From an uncultured Bartonella sp. (GTDB lineage: Bacteria > Pseudomonadota > Alphaproteobacteria > Rhizobiales > Rhizobiaceae): a stretch of DNA of 11,834 nt. Below are positions 1 to 4,848 of the stretch, piece by piece. The notes under the pieces were generated by a model, which was not told the origin of the DNA, made no database searches, and was given only the letters and a program-made list of their open reading frames with translations. Every line of letters starts with the position of its first letter. Position 1 is the stretch's first letter. The position numbers and the translations under genes were made by a program. The stretch covers positions 1 through 11,834 of the forward strand of contig CALTWN010000031.1 in assembly GCA_943913205.1 (NCBI GenBank), given 5' to 3'.

Positions 1-1023
1 GTAATAAAGTTTTTCGTATTTATCAACCATTATATTTATATCCGCTATTTTTTCTGCTCTTTTTCTACAATCTGCTGTTTTTAGTTTCATAGCCCTTAAC
101 AATGCGTCACTTAAACTGTCAATATTATCGGGCTGGGCTAATACACCACTTTTTTCATTTAATATTTCTGGCATTGCCCCGCGATTTAGAGAGGCTACGG
201 CCGTACCGCAAGCTAGAGACTCTGCCGCAACTAATCCATATGCCTCTCCTATTTCAGGTATAAATAAGCTTACCCTGGCTTTCGCTATGATCTTGCAAAG
301 TATATCATGGGGTAAGGCGCCGAGATATTCTATATCATTTTTAGATAAGCATCCTTGAAGTAAAGGTTTTATTTCATTTTCAAAATATTCATCGTCAAAA
401 ATTGGACCAGCAATTTTTAAAGGAATGCCAGCCTTTAGAGCAGCTTTAATAGCATGTAATGTTCCTTTTTTTGGCGCTATTCTGCCATACCATATAGCAT
501 AATTTTCTTTTTCATTATTATTTAAAGGGAAAAATTTTTGTAAGTCTATGCCATTGTGAATAACTTCAGTTTTTATAATAGGGCTCCATATTTGTTGCGC
601 ATAGTTTGATACGGCTACAAAGGTATTATTTTTATTGCAAGATTGCTTAATAGATTGCTCAAAAAATTCAAAAGGGGGCGTATGCAAGGTTGTTACCATA
701 GGTACAGATAAAGTGTGCCCCTGAGATATAGGAATATGATGAAAAGTGTTGTTATGTACAATATCAAAGTCTGAGCTATGTATAATATTTATTGTTTTGG
801 CATATTCATAATCTTCATCAAAACTTTTTGTAGAATCGCATATAATATATGGATTAATTCCTGTATCTGTTCCTTTTGCAGCAAACACAATTACTTCATG
901 ACCACGGGTCATTAAAGCTTTAGCTATATAATGAGTAAAGCTTTCCATGCCACCTTTAAAGGGCTCAGCTATAGGATTTCCAAGATAGCTAATAATTGCG
1001 ATTTTTAATTTATTTATACTCAA
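1..1023 (-). CDS. GT4-family glycosyltransferase (GT-B fold), C-terminus missing at window edge
   Basis: Reading the minus strand from 1023 down to 1 gives 341 uninterrupted codons, open at the window edge. The start is TTG (1021-1023): an in-frame TGA lies one codon upstream, and an AAAGGG ribosome binding site sits about 7 nt before it. Residues 23-25 form the K-G-G loop of the N-terminal GT-B domain (SYLGNPIAEPFKGGMESF region), followed by a GHEV segment. The C-terminal domain has the donor-binding GRIAPKKG loop (residues 180-187) and the retaining-GT4 E-x7-E motif (E260, E268, in GEAYGLVAAESLACG). Family knowledge: such enzymes transfer a sugar from a nucleotide-sugar to a glycan, lipid or small molecule in the cytoplasm, often for LPS or exopolysaccharide. 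Donor and acceptor cannot be read here. It has no visible partner genes and is divergent from the exported protein at 1200. Probably only a few dozen residues are missing. Confidence 0.9.
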   Translation of the reverse strand, partial: MSINKLKIAIISYLGNPIAEPFKGGMESFTHYIAKALMTRGHEVIVFAAKGTDTGINPYIICDSTKSFDEDYEYAKTINIIHSSDFDIVHNNTFHHIPISQGHTLSVPMVTTLHTPPFEFFEQSIKQSCNKNNTFVAVSNYAQQIWSPIIKTEVIHNGIDLQKFFPLNNNEKENYAIWYGRIAPKKGTLHAIKAALKAGIPLKIAGPIFDDEYFENEIKPLLQGCLSKNDIEYLGALPHDILCKIIAKARVSLFIPEIGEAYGLVAAESLACGTAVASLNRGAMPEILNEKSGVLAQPDNIDSLSDALLRAMKLKTADCRKRAEKIADINIMVDKYEKLYY

Positions 1024-1038
1024 TCAAAAGCCCTTTAG

Positions 1039-1067
1039 TACTTATGTAAAATTCTGCATTGGTTCAA
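1039..1067 (-). promoter_or_regulatory. Candidate sigma70-type promoter for the glycosyltransferase
   Basis: On the minus strand a -35-like TTGAAC (1062-1067) is followed after 17 nt by a -10-like TAAGTA (1039-1044). This places the transcript start some 10 nt before the TTG start region at 1023, so the leader would be short. The -10 is a weak match, so this is a tentative call by pattern only. Confidence 0.3.
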
Positions 1068-1076
1068 TCTTAGAGG

Positions 1077-1097
1077 GGATAAATCTTAAGTTTATCC
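1077..1097. repeat. Inverted repeat in divergent intergenic region (possible operator)
   Basis: GGATAAA (1077-1083) and TTTATCC (1091-1097) are perfect complements around a 7-nt centre. The symmetry continues imperfectly outward: TTCAATCTTAGA on the left resembles the complement of TCTAGGTTCAG on the right. AATCTTA and GGTTCA also each occur twice as direct repeats here. It lies between divergently transcribed genes and about 10 nt upstream of the candidate -35 of the glycosyltransferase, which suits a dimeric regulator site better than a terminator. No T-run follows on either strand. The regulator is unknown. Confidence 0.5.
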
Positions 1098-1199
1098 GTC
1101 TAGGTTCAGTTGTTTATTACATATAAATAAGTAAAATAAAAGTAAAGTTTTTTTAATTTGTTAGTATTATTGTATCTTAAATATATAAGGATTGAGAAT

Positions 1200-1724
1200 A
1201 TGAATAAAAAAAATATATGTTTTTGCGTTTTTTTAGTTTTAATAGCGCCAAAGTTCGCATTTTGTAAAGAAGATAAGTCAATTGATAAGAAATTGATCGA
1301 TGTTGTAAAAACTATTAATAAAAGTGCTGATGAAAAAAACTTTAATAAATTAGTAAGCTATTTACCCCCTCATTTGATAGCTTCTATGTCTTTGCGCTTA
1401 GGAAAAACAAATAATCAATTGATAGAAGATTTTAAAAAAAAGCTTACTACGCAAATAAAGAATGATCCAACAGTACATTACATATTGTCAGAAAATAATA
1501 TACATTATGATAAAACGAGTGACGGGCAAATATTTGCGCTAATACCAACAAACATTGAAGATGACAAAAAAATAATACACAAGCAAAGCTTAGCAATATA
1601 CGAAAATAATAATTGGTATATAATATATGGCGGCGCGCAAACGGTGCAGAATCAGTTGTTTACATTGATATATCCAACTTTGAATGAAATACATTTTCAA
1701 GCTGAGAAAATTATAAAAAAATAA
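1200..1724 (+). CDS. Hypothetical exported protein (174 aa)
   Basis: I do not recognise this protein. The start chosen is ATG 1200, which has an AAGG ribosome binding site 9 nt upstream and begins a signal peptide: MNKK, then a hydrophobic stretch from residue 5 to about 20, ending in AFC before the charged KEDKS. The cysteine is not in a normal lipobox, since phenylalanine precedes it, so a periplasmic or secreted protein is more likely than a lipoprotein. An in-frame TTG at 1158 would add 14 residues ahead of the signal sequence and is disfavoured. The mature part is polar and Lys/Asn-rich: a helical N-terminal half (about 25-95), then beta-prone segments ending in SLAIYENNNWYIIYGG. This layout is reminiscent of NTF2-like or SnoaL-like small domains, but that is only inference. 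It stands alone, converging on tRNA-Asn with about 11 bp between them. Confidence 0.8.
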   Translation: MNKKNICFCVFLVLIAPKFAFCKEDKSIDKKLIDVVKTINKSADEKNFNKLVSYLPPHLIASMSLRLGKTNNQLIEDFKKKLTTQIKNDPTVHYILSENNIHYDKTSDGQIFALIPTNIEDDKKIIHKQSLAIYENNNWYIIYGGAQTVQNQLFTLIYPTLNEIHFQAEKIIKK

Positions 1725-1735
1725 AGAAAAATAAG

Positions 1736-1810
1736 TGGCTCCCCGGGCCGGATTCGAACCAGCGACCAACCGGTTAACAGCCGGTTGCTCTACCGCTGAG
1801 CTACCGAGGA
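1736..1810 (-). tRNA. tRNA-Asn (anticodon GTT)
   Basis: The minus strand from 1810 to 1736 folds as a complete cloverleaf. The acceptor stem pairs TCCTCGG (1804-1810) with CCGGGGA, including one T-G wobble. The D arm is GCTC-AGCGGTA-GAGC, the anticodon arm ACCGG-CTGTTAA-CCGGT with anticodon GTT at 1776-1778, and the T arm GCTGG-TTCGAAT-CCGGC. The discriminator is G and the CCA end is encoded (1736-1738). A T-rich stretch follows the 3' end on the minus strand (about 1700-1735) and may end transcription. It reads AAC/AAU codons. Confidence 0.98.
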
Positions 1811-1828
1811 ACAATACACAACATAAGT

Positions 1829-1858
1829 AACATAGCAAAAACTTTTATATCTTGCCAA
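1829..1858 (-). promoter_or_regulatory. Candidate promoter for tRNA-Asn
   Basis: On the minus strand, TTGGCA (1853-1858) and TATGTT (1829-1834) are separated by 18 nt, and the tRNA 5' end lies 18 nt beyond the -10. A second TATGTT lies 9 nt nearer the tRNA (1820-1825). The -35 is a good match, while the spacer is slightly long. Confidence 0.4.
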
Positions 1859-1934
1859 GTATTTTTTAAAAGAAATAAGTATTTTTTTATTAACCGCCTG
1901 ATATTACTAGATTTTTTGTTTATACGTTATTAAC

Positions 1935-1963
1935 TTGACTTTGTATTTAAACAACAATATAGT
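1935..1963 (+). promoter_or_regulatory. Strong sigma70-type promoter for tRNA-Cys
   Basis: TTGACT (1935-1940), a 17-nt spacer, then TATAGT (1958-1963), each one mismatch from consensus. Transcription should start near 1970, about 11 nt before the tRNA 5' end at 1981. No clear terminator follows the tRNA, only a T8 run at 2067-2074, so this promoter may also supply some transcript to the PCMT-like gene and tolC. The rest of 1811-1980 shows no gene; it has two copies of AAGTATTTTTT (1857 and 1877), 20 bp apart. Confidence 0.75.
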
Positions 1964-1980
1964 TAGCTGGTTAAAGGCAA

Positions 1981-2054
1981 GGTCTCATGGCGGAATGGTT
2001 ACGCAGAGGACTGCAAATCCTTGTATCCCAGTTCGATTCTGGGTGAGACCTCCA
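1981..2054 (+). tRNA. tRNA-Cys (anticodon GCA)
   Basis: The acceptor stem pairs GGTCTCA (1981-1987) perfectly with TGAGACC (2044-2050). The anticodon arm is GAGGA-CTGCAAA-TCCTT with anticodon GCA at 2013-2015. The T arm contains TTCGATT between CCCAG and CTGGG. The discriminator is T (2051), the usual cysteine identity base, and CCA is encoded at 2052-2054. The D stem is short (GCG/CGC). Total length is 74 nt. Confidence 0.98.
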
Positions 2055-2085
2055 TTTTATATCTTGTTTTTTTTAGAATAATTAG

Positions 2086-2100
2086 TTAACCTTCTGTTAA
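2086..2100. promoter_or_regulatory. Candidate CtrA-type binding site (TTAA-N7-TTAA)
   Basis: TTAA (2086-2089), seven bases, then TTAA (2097-2100) matches the full consensus of the alphaproteobacterial cell-cycle regulator CtrA. The site lies 22 bp before the ATG of the PCMT-like gene, which heads the tolC-popZ-valS cluster. The same bases also form a short dyad, TTAAC-N5-GTTAA. In DNA this rich in A+T the motif can arise by chance, so binding is only a hypothesis. Confidence 0.35.
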
Positions 2101-2122
2101 TGAATAAGCAGAAAGTGTATTT

Positions 2123-2785
2123 ATGTCCCAAAATTCTTATACATTACGGCTAAATATGGTGAATGGACAGCTAAGAACTATAGGTGTAGTAAATGAAAAG
2201 GTTTTGAGAGCTTTTTTACGGCTTGAACGCGAAAATTTTATTGATCATGACTATAAAGATATAGCTTACATAGATGACGATTTACCTTTTAATGGCATAT
2301 CTCCTCGTAGATATATTATGGAACCGGGGCCGTTAGCTAAGCTACTACAATTATGCTCCTTTAAAAATACAGACAAAGTGCTACATATTGGTGCAAATAC
2401 AGGTTATGCGACCGCTATTATAGCCTCTATGGTCCGCAAGGTAGTAGCTTTAGAGAGCGATGGGTTGCTAGTTGAAAGGTTGAAGCAAGCTATTGCTTCA
2501 TATTATCTTGGTAACGTTAAAATTGTACAAGGAGATTTATCGGCTGGTTATAAAGATGGGGGTAGTTATGATGTTATCTTTATAGAAGGCGCGGTAGATA
2601 AAGTACCAGAAAATTTGTATGAACAACTTAAATATGTTGGTCGCTTGGTTGTAGTAGAAGGAAATGCCTATAATGGTGTTGCTAAAACTTATGTTAAGAG
2701 TGATTCCAATATTAGCTGTAGAATTGAGTTTAATTTGAATGTAAAACAATTACTTGGTAGTTGTAGTGAATATGAATTTTATTGA
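2123..2785 (+). CDS. Protein-L-isoaspartate O-methyltransferase family protein (PCMT-like)
   Basis: The 220-residue length is normal for the family. SAM-binding motif I is VLHIGANTGYATA (residues 86-98), corresponding to LEIGTGSGYQTA in typical PCMT; the acidic end of strand 2 is E111 (VVALE), and YDVIFIEGAV is the later strand-4 motif. The N-terminus (MVNGQLRTIGVVNEKVLRAFLRLERENF) is also family-like. Classical PCMT uses AdoMet to methylate L-isoaspartyl residues in damaged proteins in the cytoplasm. Here the usual active-site S-Q-P loop is replaced by YIMEP (64-68). A divergent subgroup of this type sits next to tolC in alphaproteobacteria, so the repair activity is uncertain and I give no pcm symbol. 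The start is ATG 2123 with a weak AGAAAG site about 8 nt before it. tolC follows 18 bp after the stop, suggesting co-transcription. Confidence 0.87.
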   Translation: MSQNSYTLRLNMVNGQLRTIGVVNEKVLRAFLRLERENFIDHDYKDIAYIDDDLPFNGISPRRYIMEPGPLAKLLQLCSFKNTDKVLHIGANTGYATAIIASMVRKVVALESDGLLVERLKQAIASYYLGNVKIVQGDLSAGYKDGGSYDVIFIEGAVDKVPENLYEQLKYVGRLVVVEGNAYNGVAKTYVKSDSNISCRIEFNLNVKQLLGSCSEYEFY

Positions 2786-2803
2786 TATTTTTACGGGGTT
2801 TTG

Positions 2804-4186
2804 GTGAATATTAAATTTATAACTTTTTTATTGGCGGGACTATTATTTTTTAATACCGCACAATTTTCTTTTTCTGAAACACTGAATGATGCCTTGGTGG
2901 AAGCTTATCGCAATAATATTAGTTTGCAAAAAGCTCGTCATGCTACGGAAGAAGCTATACAAAATGTTAGGCTTGCTGAAAGTGGTTTTTTTCCTACAGT
3001 TTCAGCTGTAGGATCAATAAACTATCAAAAAAATAAAGAAATGCAGTATTATACAAAAACAAATGCTTTGCAAATTGTGATAGATCAAAATATATTTTCT
3101 GGTTTTAAAACTGTAAATAGTGTAAAAGCGGCGAAAGCAAGGGCGCTGGCGCAGTTACAAAATTTACGAAATGAAGAGCAGAATCAACTTAACAATGCGG
3201 CAGCAGCATATGTAAATGTTTATGCTAGTAGAGAAATTGTTGCGCTACGCCACTCAGATTTATTGGCCTTAAAGGAGCAAGTTCGTACAGCCAAGGCTCG
3301 GTTAACTGTAGGCGAGGGCACTAAAACGGATTATGCGCAGGCGCAAGCTTCTTACTCGCGCGCAGTTGCTGAATATAGTGAATCTATCTCACAAAATACA
3401 CAAGCAGAAGCCGTATATAGGCAAATAATAGGCAGTGACCCTAAAATACTTAGTCGTCCAGAAATTTGTCGTGATATTCCTAAAAGTTTGGATGAATCAT
3501 TAAATATAGCTTTTGCGCGACATCCAGCTATTTTAGCTGCTAGCTATAATTTTAAGGCGTCACAAGCTAATTTAGAGGCAGCTAAATCTGACTTTTATCC
3601 CAAAATAGATTTTAGTGTAGGGGCAGGATACCAAAAAAGCACTTATCAGGGTCAGGTTATAAGGGGCGGTAATGATGGCCGTGCAACTACATTTGGGTTA
3701 AAAATGGCCCTACCTATTTATGAAGGCGGGGCTCGAGTTTCACAATATAATATTGCAAACCAACAATTAAGCGAGGCACAGTTAGAGGTAGCTCTTTATC
3801 GTGAGAATGTTCGCGCAGCATTGGTATCTGCTTGGGCTAAGTTAAAAAGTTCAAGAACTTCTGTTATGGGGTATTTGGAAAGCGTGCGGGCGGCTAAAAT
3901 TGCTTTGGCTGGTAGGGTTGCCGAACATGATGTAGGGCAAGCAACTGAACTAGATGTTCTTACAACGCGTAGTCAGCTTATTACTATGCAGGTAGCTTTA
4001 ATTAATGCTAAAAGAGAGTTGATTGTTGCTAGTTATAATCTAAAAGCTGCGATTGGTGCTTTAACCGCTGCGCAATTGGATTTAATTAAGCATAAAGATA
4101 TAGTCACTGCTCGGGAAATTAGCGCAAAAATTATTCCACTGCGTAAGGCTGAAATATATAAGCTTGTACCAAATTATAATGAATAA
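2804..4186 (+). CDS. tolC: TolC-family outer membrane efflux/secretion channel
   Basis: The product is 460 residues, typical for TolC. A signal peptide (MNIKFITFLLAGLLFFNTAQ, cleaved around residue 24) precedes ETLNDALVEAYRNN. The internal duplication of the family is visible: TLNDALVEAYRNN...RLAESGFFPTVSA in the first half matches SLDESLNIAFARHP...EAAKSDFYPKIDF in the second, each feeding a coiled-coil-forming Ala/Gln/Arg-rich helical stretch. TolC trimers form the outer-membrane beta-barrel and periplasmic tunnel used by type I secretion and RND or ABC efflux pumps; no pump or adaptor gene is in this window. I chose GTG 2804 because GGGG at 2795-2798 is then 5 nt upstream; the adjacent TTG at 2801 would leave only 2 nt. 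It lies between the PCMT-like gene and popZ, in the usual alphaproteobacterial order. Confidence 0.95.
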   Translation: MNIKFITFLLAGLLFFNTAQFSFSETLNDALVEAYRNNISLQKARHATEEAIQNVRLAESGFFPTVSAVGSINYQKNKEMQYYTKTNALQIVIDQNIFSGFKTVNSVKAAKARALAQLQNLRNEEQNQLNNAAAAYVNVYASREIVALRHSDLLALKEQVRTAKARLTVGEGTKTDYAQAQASYSRAVAEYSESISQNTQAEAVYRQIIGSDPKILSRPEICRDIPKSLDESLNIAFARHPAILAASYNFKASQANLEAAKSDFYPKIDFSVGAGYQKSTYQGQVIRGGNDGRATTFGLKMALPIYEGGARVSQYNIANQQLSEAQLEVALYRENVRAALVSAWAKLKSSRTSVMGYLESVRAAKIALAGRVAEHDVGQATELDVLTTRSQLITMQVALINAKRELIVASYNLKAAIGALTAAQLDLIKHKDIVTAREISAKIIPLRKAEIYKLVPNYNE

Positions 4187-4225
4187 ATCTGTTAATAATA
4201 CATAAATTGCTTGTAAGAATCACCA

Positions 4226-4257
4226 AATTATATAATTATCCTAAATGTGCGATAATT
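4226..4257. repeat. AT-rich dyads between tolC and popZ
   Basis: AATTATC (4234-4240) and GATAATT (4251-4257) are perfect complements with a 10-nt loop. The left arm overlaps a 12-bp perfect palindrome, AATTATATAATT (4226-4237). No T-run follows, so it is not a standard terminator. It ends 16 bp before the popZ ATG, covering where a popZ promoter, operator or mRNA hairpin could lie. The 87-bp gap contains nothing else recognisable. Confidence 0.4.
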
Positions 4258-4273
4258 GCAGATAGGTAATTAA

Positions 4274-4843
4274 ATGGGCAGTAATGTAGCTGAAAAATCT
4301 TCGGATTCTATAAATGATATTTTGGCTTCTATTAAGGTAATTATAGAAGAGAATAATGAAGATAATACCACTAAGGTTAAAAAAAACAACCAAGCCAGTG
4401 CTACTGCTCAATATGCTTTAAACAGCTATCAGTCGCAATCTGATTATGTGCTAAACAATCATCCAAATTTTAAAAATCATTTTGATCGCGAACATAAGGG
4501 GGCAGAAATTTTGACTGTAGATGATGCAATAGATAATTTAGCTCGTCAAATAGGCATTCCAGAAACTAAGAATGTAAGAGAAGAATCTAACCTTGATAAT
4601 GTGCTTAACAATTTGAATAGTTTGCGAGATACCTCTGATTTGGCCTATAAGAAGACAAAAACTGAAAATATATCTTTAAATAATTCTCATGCTGAAAGTT
4701 TAATAGTGCAATCTGCCATGGAAGAGGTTAATAGCCGACTTAGGGCTGTTATTTCGAAATGGTTCCAAGATAATTTGCCAGCTTTAATCAAACAAATTAT
4801 TCATGAAGAAATGACAAAGGTTTTAAAAAATATTAAGCTGTAA
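4274..4843 (+). CDS. popZ: PopZ-family polar organizing protein (DUF2497)
   Basis: The 189-residue product has the two conserved ends of the family. An N-terminal amphipathic helix, SINDILASIKVIIEE (about residues 12-26), corresponds to the EEILASIRRIISE motif. The C-terminal block RLRAVISKWFQDNLPALIKQIIHEEM (about 155-181) corresponds to the oligomerisation helices. In Caulobacter, PopZ self-assembles into a polar matrix that anchors the ParB-parS centromere and recruits cell-cycle signalling proteins through its N-terminal helix. The middle (about 30-145) looks disordered, rich in Asn, Ser, Lys and Gln, with only three prolines in the whole protein. That differs from the Pro/Glu/Asp-rich linker of Caulobacter PopZ. 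ATG 4274 is preceded by a TAGG about 8 nt upstream, a weak site. valS starts 5 nt after the stop, so the two are probably on one mRNA and translationally coupled. Confidence 0.88.
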   Translation: MGSNVAEKSSDSINDILASIKVIIEENNEDNTTKVKKNNQASATAQYALNSYQSQSDYVLNNHPNFKNHFDREHKGAEILTVDDAIDNLARQIGIPETKNVREESNLDNVLNNLNSLRDTSDLAYKKTKTENISLNNSHAESLIVQSAMEEVNSRLRAVISKWFQDNLPALIKQIIHEEMTKVLKNIKL

Positions 4844-4848
4844 AGAAT

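Noticed and set aside
1158..1199. N-terminal extension of the exported protein from an in-frame TTG at 1158
   Set aside because: It would place 14 residues before an otherwise good signal peptide and lacks a ribosome binding site, whereas ATG 1200 has AAGG at proper spacing.
1590..1838. Minus-strand open frame over the tRNA-Asn region
   Set aside because: It spans a tRNA gene and the antisense of the exported-protein gene, and its product has no family features.
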